Source: Isoetes taiwanensis
Taxonomy: Eukaryota > Streptophyta > Lycopodiopsida > Isoetales > Isoetaceae
NCBI GenBank assembly: GCA_021234155.1
Contig: JAJEKV010000012.1
Coordinates: 3,259,638 to 3,323,637 of the forward strand
Direction of reading: 5' to 3'
Length of the DNA stretch: 64,000 nt
In this document: one piece after another, positions 44,100 through 56,527 of the stretch
How the letters are laid out: each line of letters begins with the position of its first letter
Numbering within the stretch: the first letter of the stretch is position 1
The notes under the pieces: model-generated
What the model saw: only the letters and a program-made list of their open reading frames with translations
Databases searched by the model: none
Told to the model about the DNA's origin: nothing
Position numbers and translations under genes: made by a program

Positions 44100-46550
44100 T
44101 AAACCTCGGCCTCCTTTGACAGAGACTGCAAATGATCCTACTAAATTTGCTAAGTTTGTTCATGCTAAAGAGCTTAAAAAAATAGAAGATCAATCTCACG
44201 CTGATGTTGATCTTTCTGGTCCAGACATAGTTATTGACATAGATGATGATGAGGAATCAGAACTCAGGCATAAGAAGGTTTCAATGGAAAACTATGAAAA
44301 TTTATTTTTATTTGACTGCACTGTAATATCGTGTTTTTTATTTTCTCTTGCTTAAGCCATGTGCTTATTTTTTCAAAAAGTCACTTTTTAAAATCGCGAT
44401 TGCGATTTTTTTATTTTTGGGTGGATAACATCATCCACTAGATTGTTATAAGGAAGCAGATTATAATTACAGGCTACAACAAGAGCAGACATGGAAAAAC
44501 ATATGTATAGACATGTAGGTAGTAAGGATTGTATAATATGACCAACAAATATGAGGATAGCTATGTGGCTATGGCAAACAATCACATATGACTCTAGACT
44601 TAGGAATGGCTTATACGTGTTACTATATCACATAACAAGGTAGCATTCGTGGATGTTGGAAAGATTTAGTACTATCAAATACTACATTGGTGATGATATC
44701 AAGGATGTCGACTGTGACATTCAGATGTATGTCATACATCAAGATAATAGGATATTTGTGCAAGGCGAATGGAATTACCTGACAAGTTTTAAAGAATAAG
44801 CATGATGAGATGCTTATATATGAAGATATTGTGTTAGGTATAATCAAATGTGTCTTGCATAGACATCGAAGGCTAGATCTCCAACATGATCCTTGCTTGG
44901 ATTAGGCAGAGTTGAACCCAATGGGTTAGACGGCATTGTAAGTTAGAACATATAGGACTAGAGCATCCATACAAGCCGGGATAGTAGGAAAATAACTGCT
45001 TGGGTTAGACCAGACGTGGGTATTTAGGTAGAATTACAAAATGCAAGGCAGGCACCCTGATGACTCTAGGTAACTTAGGAATCTCAAGAAGGCACATTCT
45101 CTAAAAAGAACATGGCTATGGCTTATATGAGGATGATAAGTCATTTGTGAAAATTTAGAATCGAGGTGGAAAAATGAGACGTCATCAACGAGCGCCATTT
45201 TTCTTGATTTGTTTGTCTTATTCTACTTGCTTCGTCGTCCTTTACAAATTTCTGTTAAGCATGGTGTGGCTCGCCCGCGACTTGCTCATCACTCTGATAA
45301 CACTATTTTGGAAACTTTAAAATACTCCAAGCCTCCAGTGGATCCTTTGGATAAAGAATTCAAAGGTATTCTTTGAATTCCTCTCTTGCTTGCTCCAAAA
45401 TAAAATCTTTGAGTGAAGTAGCAGTCATTGTCAAAGTCAACAGGGTCGGTCCTTTGCCAGATAAACTTTGGGATTTTCTTCTTAAGCTAAACAAGGGCAT
45501 GTAAAATTACCGCATTTACTGGCTTAACTACCCCTTCCTAATGGTTGAATGTGGCTCTAAAAGATATGTGGATTATCTTCTTAAAAATGGAACCCTAACA
45601 TTCGGCAGTTTCCAATTGACCTTTCTCAAATGGTTTCCACAAATTCCTATTCAAAACATGGGCCAATATTGTATTGCCTCTTCCTCTCTTCAAAACCTCA
45701 GTCCCATCTACTGGAATGAAATCGACATCAAGAATCTCTTTGGATCTTTGGGCACTTATATTGCTACTGAATACATGTCGTCTCGTCCTCCCAGAACCTT
45801 TGTCCAACTTAACCTTTAACCAAGCATGTTCCTTCTTCCATCCCGTATGTTGATTTTTTGGTCAAAAAAAATATCTTACCTATTAGTTGGGCTAGTTTAC
45901 CTTGCATGTGCTAGAAGACATATGTGGTCTATTTCATGTGATGGTAATTTGAAACTACTCAACTTGGAAAATACAAAAGAAGATGTGCAGTCTAATCTAT
46001 CTGCTAAAGTAGTGGTCTCTCATGCTAGAGAAGACACCCATATTTATGGTCAGGAAACAATTGAAGGACCAATTGAATGTAAAGCTTTGCCAAGTCATTT
46101 CGACAAGTGGGGTGAACCAGAATGGTAGTGCCAAAAGAATCTAGAAGAAAAGAGATCTTAGGACTAACAATTTGGATAATCTTTTTTATTATAACACTAG
46201 TGATGTCTTTCAGAAAGAAAATTTGGGGAATATTGTTTCAGTATTAAAAAGGGGCTTAACTATTGGCTTCCAAAAGAAGTCTATTGAACGATGATGTTGA
46301 GAGGTATAAAATCAAAGTGAAAGCACCCATAAGCAAGGATGGTCTATCAAAGGAAAAGAGCTCTTATAAGGGAAATTCTAGTCAGTATGTGACTAGGAAA
46401 ACCTCGGGAGACGATCTCAATTACTCTTTAGGATCTATTCTTCAGAATGAATCTTTGAGTAGCAAGATCATGCTCTCTTCTTCTCAGTTTGAAACCGCAG
46501 GGGAGTGCAAACAGAGAGAGTCTCAGCTGACAAACCTGCTACACTAATTA
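44100..46550 (+). mobile_element. LINE ORF1 remains (DUF4283-type)
   Basis: The clearest part is 45541-45819: KRYVDYLLKNGTLTFGSFQ, LTFLKWFPQIPIQNMGQY, YWNEIDIKNLFGSLGTYIA. It matches the DUF4283 N-terminal domain of plant LINE ORF1 (..VL..GPW.....L.L..W.P...P.......W.R...LP..YW....L..I...LG). In the frame before it lies VKVNRVGPLPDKLWDFLLKLN. Ser/Lys-rich open frames follow at 45826-46128 and 46263-46547, as in ORF1 tails. The acidic stretch at 44116-44280 (VIDIDDDEES) may belong to the same element. Several stops break it. Confidence 0.6.
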
Positions 46551-49147
46551 TGGGCACTATTTACCGGAATTAGGACAGATGCATATTTTGGTTATCTATA
46601 ATGGCCTTCCTAACTGGCCTCTTATCTGATAAATTCGCCTATCACCTATGCTCCTCACAAAGAGAAAATAATGTAGTAGCCTACTTGATGGGGTCACCTT
46701 CGTTAGACCCAAACTGAAGGTTTTGTATAGAAGGCATCCATCCATTATGGAGACCATAACATAAAAGTGTTTTGCAGCCATCTACCATAAGTTTGAATTT
46801 GACCACTAGCTAGGCCCACTTTATAGTAAACATCTCCAAACGCTCATGATGGGATACAATCAGAAAGCCGCTATATTTGCAAAATCATTACTTTAAGCTT
46901 CTCTACGTACCTTTCGTACAAAGTTTGGGCCCAAAAGTTCCAAAACAATAGAGGGCAGATGCCGCAGGATGGGTGGTAAGTATAAAAACTGTAAGACTCT
47001 ACATAAACAGCTTAAATACACTTTGACTCGTGATCACAAGTCAGTCGCAGTTTGTAAAAAAGCTTACAAACAGTTATCAAGAGGAAGAAGCAGGCTTTTG
47101 AACACAAAGTGCGAGAGGACATGCTTAATCTTCGATATAGCAATAATTGGCAAAGTTTTTGGAAGAAACTAATGTGACCTCAAAAATGTGACCTCAGAAA
47201 TTAAGTGACCTCAAAAAAATCGCTTTTTAACTTTTAATGTTATTTTTGTTTTGCTTAGTCTTGCTAACTTAATTTTCATGTAGTGACAATGATTTTAGTT
47301 AGTATTTTTAGTGTAGAAACTTTTAACTATTTAATAACTAATATGTTTAAGTATAAGTTAATTTTGGTTAAAATCACTTGCCTTTCAAATGGACTTTAAG
47401 TCTCATGAATCACTTAACAACTTAACATGCACTTTAAATCTCATAGTCTTCCATTGTGTTTACCTCAGTTTGCCTCATCTTATGATCTTGAATATATCGT
47501 GGTCTTAAATTTCTTTCAATATGTAATGTTTGGGTGGAGCCCGATTTTGTCAATTATAGGCTTTCCTTACATTCAATAATGGCTTGCGCAACCCATGTGG
47601 TCATCCCGTCCAAAGTTTGAGTGAGATTTGTCGCGTGTAAAACTCGAGCGAGATCTATCTTCCACGTGGCACTTTTCTTGCATCAAATGGCTGAAATTTG
47701 TCTCCCCTCGCACGTTAGATAGGAGGCACTTAGTAGGTTCTTATGCCGGGGCAGATCAAGTTCAGCCTTAGCGGGCTCGCCGCCTATTATCTCTTACATT
47801 AAAATCTTAAATACAATGTAATTTTAAATACAATGTATCGTGATCTTAAATTTCGGTAATTTGAGTCATAGAAAACTTTAACAAATTAACATACGAAAAA
47901 TATGCAGATATTCAGATGTAAGATTGATATAAACTTTGGTAATTTGCATAAGACATGATTATGGGGAATTTTAACAAATTGACATTGAAAAATTGTATAG
48001 ATGTAAGAGTGATATAAGCAATGTTGTGCTAAATGATTTTTTTTTTTTAACAAATTAAAAGTTGTTTTACAGGTTTTCTTATAATACTGCATGCTCGAGT
48101 TAAACCCATTCCTATGGACCTTGTTCAGCCGATTTGGTACTTCATCACTTGTGTTTGCATGTGCATCATTTTGTGAAAAATATTGAATTTGCTTCGGTAT
48201 GTAGTCGAGCTACAAGTTGTTGAGCTGCATATTTGGGAACGACATCAGTATCTAGATATCATTATTGGCGATTGTCTTATTAATCGGATAGGAGTTTCTT
48301 TAGGACAATACATCTATGTTATTGTCTATGTTGTACTAGTTATTTGTGCCTTCCTAACTCTTATTTTAGATAATTGGGTAATTTTAATTTTTTAAGGGGG
48401 AGATGAACTTGTAATAGCTATAATATAAATATTAGGGAATTGACATGGATAAGAGTTTTTTGAATCTTGATTTCTCATTTGGGTACTAGTTAATAGGAAA
48501 ATCTTAAAAATGCTTTTATATCTGTCCATCTTTGTTAAAATACTCTTGGATTTGAAGGAAGTATTAAAATGCATCTGTGATACTTTTTAAATCTGCTTTT
48601 AATTTTTTATTTATTTTTGGGAAGGATTTTTATGTTTTCAAATTGGAAATATTACAACACAATAAACATCCCTCATGGTTCAAATAAAATTTAAGCATAA
48701 AGATTCGTGCTTATAAGTCTCTCTCAATCTCTTCTTTTTAGCTTATACTACATGATCCGAATCATCTTTCAAACTAGGAAGAGTACTATAGGAGTCTAGT
48801 TATAAATTCTTTAAAAGGTGCAAATATATCTTGAGGTTACAGATGCATTCCTTTGAAATGCAAAAGAAAAAATATTCTCTTATCATGAACAAAAATGTAG
48901 AAAAGCAACATAAATACAAATAGACTACAACTATTTCTAGAAGCTACCACTATTTCCCTAAATTTTGGTATCTCCACTAGTACATAAAATTGATCAACCA
49001 ATAACGCTCTACAACATAAACCTGAATCTAAGTGAGATGTTGCATTGTCAGGGTCCCATTAGAGGTCGGTCTAAAGCTGGCTAGACTTAGAACAAGCCCA
49101 GCCACCAAACTTCTCTCTTAAGCACGATCCAAGATATAGAAGCGTCG
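46551..49147. other. No gene recognised
   Basis: AT-rich. TGTGACCTCA repeats three times at 47173-47212. The frames at 46969-47172 and 48183-48395 lack motifs, though the former may be further LINE debris. Confidence 0.45.
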
Positions 49148-50621
49148 TCCCGCAGAGAGTATCCTCTAGCTTGGCAATCTCATTTTAGTCCATTTGCTAA
49201 TCAAGATTGCAATATAAAATGGAGAAGACCAGAATAATTTATTTCTTTAGCATCAGAACAGAATAATTTATTTCTTTAACATCTAGTACGGAAAGGTAGA
49301 GGAAAACCACAGAAAAGTTCAAGAGAGATCCGCGATGCTTTTAATGCAAATGAAAGCTCCTCAGAAAAATCAAGATCTAGACTGCAACAACTTTTGTAGA
49401 ATTTAAATTGCAATTTGCATCCTTCCTAGGTTGCCCAGACTCAAGAACGCATTTACCAAGGAAGGAAAACGACACATGAATTCTTAAGAACAAGAAGGAA
49501 GATTGTAGACATGCATGACAAACCTGAAACAAAATTGAAGGCTACTAAACAACCAAACCTCAAGAAGATCTGAGAAAGATTCATAAACCCCTGCTTGTAG
49601 ATGAATCCCCAAAACTACTGAGCTGGACAGTACGCATGCATTGGTGCTCTTCAAACCTCTGTTGCTGTACTAGAGGTAGGATGGGGAGGCTGCCACCTCA
49701 CCTTAACAGCCACCCAAGCGCCGTGACAGCCTCATTCCAAGTCGTGTATTACATTTTATCTGTTCAATACTCTTGCCATTTAGGGTCATTGTGCTAATTG
49801 TTGTAAGAGAAAAGTTATGAATTCGTAGATGAGGATCCGTACCTTATAGAATTTTGCTACGCTAGCTTTTGATCTCCAAGCAAAGGCCATTCAAGTCGCT
49901 TTCAAAAGCTCCATATAGTCTATGGGCTCTCAAATTAGATAATCCGGTGTTATATTATTGAGGTTGAAGTCGATCAGTTGAAAAAAACGTGCAATAAATG
50001 CAAGTTATTGCTAGTTTTTCACGCAGATTGAAATCCCTTGTCTCTAATATCATCCAAAACTTGCACATCAAATGACTCAGAGGCCTATTTGATCCATTTG
50101 AATGTTGTCAGGGTCCTAACTTTTGGCAAAATGTGTAGATTTGGAGGGGTTATCACAACTCGACATGGACAAACCAACTTGTAAATGCATGTTATATGTT
50201 TAAAAGGGATATATTGCTCTTTTTCTTCTTTTTGCATGGTTTAAATTCTCATTTTCTATTAGCATCGCTTTAGAATTGCGGAACAATCATTGAAGAATCA
50301 ATGTTGACACAATCATAGAAGAACTAGATAATCTTTGAAGAAAAGATGCTCGGATCATTAAAGAACAAATGTTAGCATCGGCTTTTGATCGTTGCCTTAA
50401 CTTTCTTCCAAATCAATCTAGGGCATCTTGAAAATTACGAAAGATAGAGTACTTTTAACAAATATGTATTACATGACATTTTTTAGAATTTCCCTTATTT
50501 GATTTGTCATTATGCCTGATTTATATAATTCAAGTTCGCGTACGATGCCAGGACATGATGCTGTGGCAAAATATATATATATATTATGGCTAGTAGAAGA
50601 TTTAGTTTTATACTTATTGCT
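49148..50621. repeat. Left arm of a ~1.5 kb inverted repeat
   Basis: The reverse complement of this arm appears at 59063-60105 and resumes at 63506-64000, after an inserted element. Identity looks to be about 95% or higher (e.g. CATGTTATATGTTTAAAAGG against CATGTTATATGTTTGAAAAG). The inner edge is sharp: both arms share TTTTATACTTATTGCT and then diverge. The right arm runs off the window, so the outer edge is not defined. No coding content is recognised. Confidence 0.92.
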
Positions 50622-50857
50622 TCTTTATCTCACAAGTCTATGCGGCGGTGATGGCGGCCGTGATAAAGTACTTATAATATTACAAGGAATTTGTAAATGC
50701 TCTGGTTGTTACAGCTTTTGAGTTAACAAAAATAAACATCTCAAGCATATTCTTTCACCCTATTACCACCGTCAGTTTTTCTATGCTATAAATTGCACGC
50801 AAAACGTCTTACGCACTTTTGCAAGCAACAAAGGTAAACAAGACAAACAAGATTTGG

Positions 50858-51060
50858 ACAAGAGCATATTTTTGGGTTGCCCCTAAGGGGGCAAACCCTC
50901 GTTTAAGTGGGTTTATGGCATATTCCAAGCATATGTCAATATATACATGGAATATGCCAATGACTGCTAAAAACCCAATATTGGGGGTAAATGCCAGGTC
51001 ATTTCTGTTGGTGGATAGGCCCTCTCGAAACCGGTTAACTGGTGTTCAAATCTGTAGCTC
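50858..51060 (+). repeat. Dispersed repeat with palindromic head, copy A
   Basis: TTTTTGGGTTGCCCCTAAGG continues GGGCAAACCC, then GTGGGTTTATGGCATATTCC, with GTCAATATATAC and GGAATATGCC. The same order occurs at 58312-58520 in the same orientation, at visibly lower identity. The head is a GGGTTGCCCC/GGGGCAACCC inverted pair. Confidence 0.75.
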
Positions 51061-51455
51061 CAAAACGCTTACGGCTTGTAAATCGCCTGAAGATCTCTTC
51101 CAGCGCAACAGATAGCTTGTCTTAGCTGTTATAGGTCCTAAGATCCACCTTCCTCCCAATCGGAACTCCATCCATCCATATACACTTTCACATAGAATGA
51201 TCCGCCCTGAGCAGCTGCCGGAACTGGCGATGGCGTTATTCTGCAGTGTATGAGCAGCAAGAGTCTGCTTTCGGAAATTTTGCATTGGGCAAGGACAAGG
51301 GCAAGGATGGGTTTTCCAGCACCGATGGTGGAATAGGTACGATCTCCCTAGCGGAGAAGCAATCTAGCAGTAAAACTTCCATACGGCTCTAAACTAGACT
51401 CTGTGTTTCCTTACTTCAGGCTTTCATTTGCCACGGTCATTTCTTTCTGTGATTC

Positions 51456-51643
51456 TTGTTGCCCCTTTGTTGCATTTCTTTCCTTCTGCTTCTCGTCTTA
51501 GCTGGGCCATACTGGGCTTCTACAAAAGAAGAACAAAATGCTCTTCTGAACTTCAGGTCAGGTTTTGATTCTAAACAAATTGCATTAGCAACATGGACCA
51601 AGAGTGGGAACTGCTGTCACTGGCAAGGAATCACTTGCAACAA
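51456..51643 (+). pseudogene. LRR receptor-like gene, 5' exon only
   Basis: A hydrophobic signal-like segment (LCCISFLLLLVLAGPYWAS) is followed by KEEQNALLNFRSGFD and WTKSGNCCHWQGITCN. That is the LRR N-terminal cap (LRRNT_2) that opens plant LRR receptor kinases and receptor-like proteins, with its CCHW...C pattern. A GT donor (AACAA/GTAGGT) follows. There is no ATG in frame: the frame is closed by TGA at 51450-51452 and begins at a TTG. No LRR exons were found to the right before the transposon at 52827, so it appears to be a stranded fragment. Confidence 0.72.
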
Positions 51644-51649
51644 GTAGGT

Positions 51650-52826
51650 AGTTTCAAATGCTTTAGTTATTTTGTCTAATATACTCATTACCTATACAAA
51701 AGCTAGCTGGATTTGTAGTCTATATGCGGTCTGCAACTGCTGGCTGTAGGATGATCCGGGCTGGCCTTTGTGCATGCTACACAATCCGGATTTTCGGATT
51801 TAGAGATGATGGCTGGTCACAGATTACTGCCTATGGAATCAAAGTTTAGATTGTTAAGCTGTCCTCCACCTTAACAACTCAATCATTACAGAGATGACTT
51901 GTATCTGCAAGATTTGATTATATCGAATACTTGGCTGCTAGATGTCAATGGATATGGCCAAGTTTATCTGCAAATATATGCTCCAGGTTCGTTATTCTGT
52001 CTCATGGCCACAAATAAGTTTATCATACTTATGTGTGATCCACCTCTACTGTTTTATGCTAAGCAGGCTTATGCTTGACAAAAGAATAATGGTTTATTTC
52101 CTCAAGACTTACGATTCTCTATAATATCAGGAGAAGCTTTTTCGGATTTTTGGAATCATAAAACCATATGGGCACACAAAACATAGATGCATAAACTACT
52201 ATGATTGTGATGCAATACAAGACGAAATGCTGGCGCTCTAGGCGCTCCTTATCAGGTTTGATTTCATAATGCTATTGCAATGATAGATTCAGATCTGATT
52301 TTAAGATTTCAACGATATTAAGCTTGTTTGGGTATGGGCATGTGTTAAAGAATCTATTATAAATCTGGAGAATCTTCAGATAATAGACATTACTTCATTT
52401 CTTGCTTAAGGCTGTTAAACCTGATGGATACAGCTCAGCCCTTTCATGGTTTTTTAAAAAATGTAGTGGCATCTCCGCTTTAAAATATAATAGGCTTCTT
52501 TTCTGAAACTAGTCCATTTTCATTTGCATGGTTATGCCCTAATAGATTCTAGATTCAAATGAAATATCAGATGGGCTCTCTTATCTTGTGCATAGGAATT
52601 GCTGGTTGCTCAAGGATGTTGAAGGGTTATTAAGCATAAACAGGCAAATGTCATTGATGAAAACTAGTCTGGTATGGTGCCTGATCTGACATAAGTGGCT
52701 AAAGATACAACGAAATATGTTTATTGACTAAGAGCCAATTTACAAACGATAGATTTATTAGCTATGTCAAACAGGTTTGAACGCTCATGCTTTTGATTTT
52801 CTAAAGACGGATTTGGAGAAGTTTAA
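51650..52826. other. No gene recognised
   Basis: T-rich sequence, as in an intron or decayed DNA. The frame at 51942-52124 has no motifs. Confidence 0.45.
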
Positions 52827-53148
52827 GGGTCATTTCCCACTCGCGGTTAAGTTAGGTTAAATAGGCCAGATAACCGAAGATTGCTTTCACACTGGCAATT
52901 AAGTTGTTAGTAGTTAAGTTAAAGCTTAGTTAATTTTTAACTGTGGTTAACTTAACAAGGTCAGTTTCACACTAATAAAAGTTATGTCAAAATTTTAACT
53001 GGACCCGTTTGCTTTAAGGGCAAGTTAAAGTGACCTAGTAGAGGTCCACTTAACTTTTTTTTTTTCAGTTAAGAAATAAATTAACTAGACGACCATCGAC
53101 AAGTGAGAAAAGCAAGACTGTTAGGTTAAGTTTCAATGTCAGCGGCCA

Positions 53149-53433
53149 ATGGGAGAAAATATCAGAGAGGTCTCGCTAGTCGTGGTTGCTGCTGGACGAC
53201 TCTGTAATACTACGTTGGAAGAACGTACGGCTCTGTACCACGTTGGAAGCTATAATTTGGCTGGTACGTTCTTCAATATCCCTAAAATGTTCCGGAAAAA
53301 CACAAGGAATTGCAAAGTACTGCAAGCAGCTAATTTTCGGCTTGAAAGTGAATGCCTGCTGTATCAGAATGATCTTGATTTGTTTATGGAAGCGGGCGAT
53401 GGTACTAACTTTATAAGTTTGAATGATAGATGA
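53149..53433 (+). CDS. Unrecognised ORF inside the Harbinger-type element
   Basis: Ninety-four codons with ordinary protein composition (LEERTALYHVGSYNLAGTFF, FRLESECLLYQNDLDLFME). A second open stretch follows after TTGCAG at about 53643 (INSYVQYLYRVILNWKGAYG, SELTLELSLQGVWDL). They could be exons of a captured host gene or of an unfamiliar element protein. I cannot assign either. Confidence 0.25.
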   Translation: MGENIREVSLVVVAAGRLCNTTLEERTALYHVGSYNLAGTFFNIPKMFRKNTRNCKVLQAANFRLESECLLYQNDLDLFMEAGDGTNFISLNDR

Positions 53434-55381
53434 CTGAAGACATTGAAGACATCGCAGAGGAGCTTGAAAATTTTAGGGGAATAAACCTTGATTCTATTAG
53501 AGTTTATCGACCTCTACAACACTTGGCAAGAAAGCTTTGATACATGTATATATTTGCCCAAGGTTTCAGTTTTTTCACAATTTCAATTATATTTGTGCTT
53601 TCTTGAACATTAAAAATCTTCATAGAGAGTCTTGCAGTGACGTTGCAGGTATAAATTCTTATGTTCAATATCTCTACAGGGTCATTCTAAACTGGAAGGG
53701 GGCTTACGGAAAAGCTTATCAGAAGTTTAGAAGTGAGCTTACATTAGAGCTTAGTCTGCAAGGTGTCTGGGATTTGACAATGGCCACCAATGGACTTATT
53801 TTAGCACGTCTGGGGAGGTAACAATTTATTGCAAGATTGGATGCCTACATCTTATTATGCACGATACTGTTATTCTGTACATAGGTATTTGTGCTGTTAC
53901 ATAGGCTACAAGATCTTAAATAAATTCTATGGAGCATATTTTGTTATGTCAAATATTTAAGCCAATGCAGAAATTAGCTATGGACAAAGTGGAAACCCTG
54001 CAATCAAGTCGTGGTGTACATAAACTGAATTAGCTTGTACATGAGACTATTGGGTAGCTTCAGCTGTAGATAACGTGCTTTCGTATTTTATATGCATATT
54101 TATGTAGGCTTCCATGGATAATACAAGGATGTGGTATAGTTGCTGTTCTATATGGTTTAAAATGTAGTTGCCAAAAAGGCCAATTTGCTTGCTGCCAATG
54201 CCACAAACAACTCATACAGTTGATGCACATTTGTGTAATCCACTTTAAATCGATGTACTGTAATCATGAACTATCTGCTCGTTTTTTTTTTTCAAGGTTA
54301 AATTTTCATGTGCTATTTAGTACTATGCTTTTCGTCAGCATATGTTTCATTCCTATCTAGAACTGTTAGAGAATAATGGAAGAGGTAGTATTCCTTTTTA
54401 GCCTGCATAGTCAAATCTAAGAAAATTTGTTAATCTTTAGAGTTATCAGGATACATGCATGTAGAATAGCTGACATGTATACTACTGTATTTGCAGTCAT
54501 CGACTGACCAGGTGGTCTGGCATGAGGAGGTTTCATAGTTAGGCCTTGGGCAGCCATTGTTTTATTTGGGAAAGATGGTAATGAAATTTGAGAAAGATGG
54601 AAAACTTTTCTGATACATGTCCTTTTCCCAGTTACATATATCTCTGATTGGTAAATATATAAATGCAGTAGCAAACATAGTGAAAGTCTCCAAGGAGATA
54701 AAGGGTACTTGTTGCTAATAATTTCTTTGTTATCCATTTAATAACTAAAAGTGCTATGTAAATGGCCATCACACTGTGTATTCAAAATCAATGATGTCAT
54801 GTCCAGTAAAGGAGCCACGAGCTGTCCATCTATCATGTTTTATGTTCCAAATTCTTGCCCTGTCCTTTCTTAGAAACCTTGCAGTATTTAGGAATGTAAC
54901 CCTATCTGGTTTTATGCCATACTGCTGCATTTCCATCATTTTCATATCCAGCTTTTATCAGAACATGTCTACATTTTCCCCCAATTCAGGGCTCTTATGC
55001 TAGTGCAAGCAGTTAACTAGAAAGCATATTACTTAAATGGAAAGGAAGCTGTGCCACAGATAAAGAGCTATTTGTGGAAGAACCTTCCTAAAGATGTAAT
55101 GTACGTTAAAGTGCTCTTTTCTTTCCATATTCGTGTATGCAATTATTCAAATCTCACTAATGCCATATATTTTACTCCCTGTGGCTATCTCGAATATAGT
55201 GCATTGACAAAGTTTGTTGATGCCATATAAATAAATTAGAATGTAGATTTGCAGGTCAAACCATGAACAATGTTATAGTGTTATGGTCATAATCGGTGTA
55301 ATTTGTTAAACCATTAAATTTGGTTGTTCAGTAAAGTAAATCCAGTGAGGGAACGAAGGGTTGAACCTAGCTAATGACTTA

Positions 55382-55762
55382 GGGCGGAATCACATTAAGG
55401 AAGTGCCCGAGAAAGATATCTGCGACTTTGGGCCTCCGTTGGACGCATGCCTGGGCACGCCATTTCTGTTGTTGTCATATTAGGGTGCCAAACAGAGCAA
55501 GGAACAGATCCACGCCTCAAGCTGTCCGCAAATCAAGTAGATCATAGTTTGAAATCAGCGCTTCAGATCAGGGTGCCCAAGTCTGGGACGATTTTGGTCA
55601 CCCGAAAACCCCCGACCAAAAAACAGAGGGGTGCCCAAGCCAAAATGGTTGTTTGGGCACTCAAGTATGATACAGGGATGTGCCCAAAATCTCCATGTTT
55701 CATGATCTGATTGGCTTACTGTAAATGCACGATTGGTCGGGCACGCTAATGTGATTCCACCC
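55382..55762. mobile_element. Tourist-like MITE nested in the Harbinger-type element, TSD TTA
   Basis: The ends are GGGCGGAATCACATTA and TAATGTGATTCCACCC (one mismatch in 16), with GTGCCCGA/TCGGGCAC just inside. TTA flanks at 55379-55381 and 55763-55765. It is 381 bp long. The ORF at 55447-55710 within it is a by-product of GC-rich sequence with GTGCCC repeats. Confidence 0.88.
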
Positions 55763-56527
55763 TTAGTTGCATTTATACAACATGTGTATCATTTATGATT
55801 TGCACTAACTACTCATTGACAATACAAATGCATAAGTTGGATGCCAAAAATAGATAAAAAGATGAAAAGCTCTAACATCATTTAATCTCCTACTTCAACA
55901 CAGAAGCTTGCTCTAACTAAAACAAGCAACTTTGTGTATAGTTACAGTAAACCAATTGCTCGGCTTTTTCATGATAAAAGGACTTTTTGGTTCTACCAAT
56001 TGAGTTGCACTACATATATATTGTAATACCGTACTAAACGTATAGCACTTCACATGGAAAATTGTGATGTTGGATGTTACAAAGAATTGTCTCTGTCAAC
56101 TATCAACATTATTGTAATATCTCTTAGTGCAATCTAGATAAACATATAGCCCTATTTCACCACCTTGGTTTTGTTTCTATATGGATCTTGTTTGATTCTG
56201 CCTCGTTGCTAGTTGACATTTCATTTTTCTCAATAAACTTATCTTTAACTTAACACAAATTCTTAACTGGCAGTGTGAAACAAGCATAGTCAATGCTAAC
56301 CTAACTTAGCCCTTTAACTGGTAGTGTGAATCACCAACTCAAGCTTTAATTTAATTTTCTAAATCTAACTTAATGGGAATGATGTGAATACAAATTTTCG
56401 TGCCTTGTTAAGTTAATTCTAATTTAACCACCTCAATGGGAAACTATAACTTTTTTTTTAGTTAGGTTAAGAGATAACCAAGAAGTTAAGCTAACTTAAC
56501 TTAATGGCGAGTGGGAAATGGCCCTAA

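Larger units (their letters stand above)
52827..56524. mobile_element. PIF/Harbinger-type non-autonomous element, 3.7 kb, TSD TAA
   Basis: It starts GGGTCATTTCCCACTCGC and ends with the inverted GCGAGTGGGAAATGGCCC (one mismatch in 18). TAA flanks both ends (52824-52826 and 56525-56527). Subterminal regions of ~250-300 bp at both ends are filled with GTTAAGTTA- and CAGTGTGAAAC-type motifs in opposed orientation. No DDE transposase or Myb-like partner is readable. Two non-transposase open stretches (53149-53433 and 53690-53821) and a nested MITE lie inside. The architecture suggests a deletion derivative that has picked up foreign sequence. Confidence 0.85.

Noticed and set aside
55447-55710. 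87-codon frame as a small gene
   Set aside because: It lies entirely inside a MITE with clear ends and TTA duplication and is made of GTGCCC repeats.
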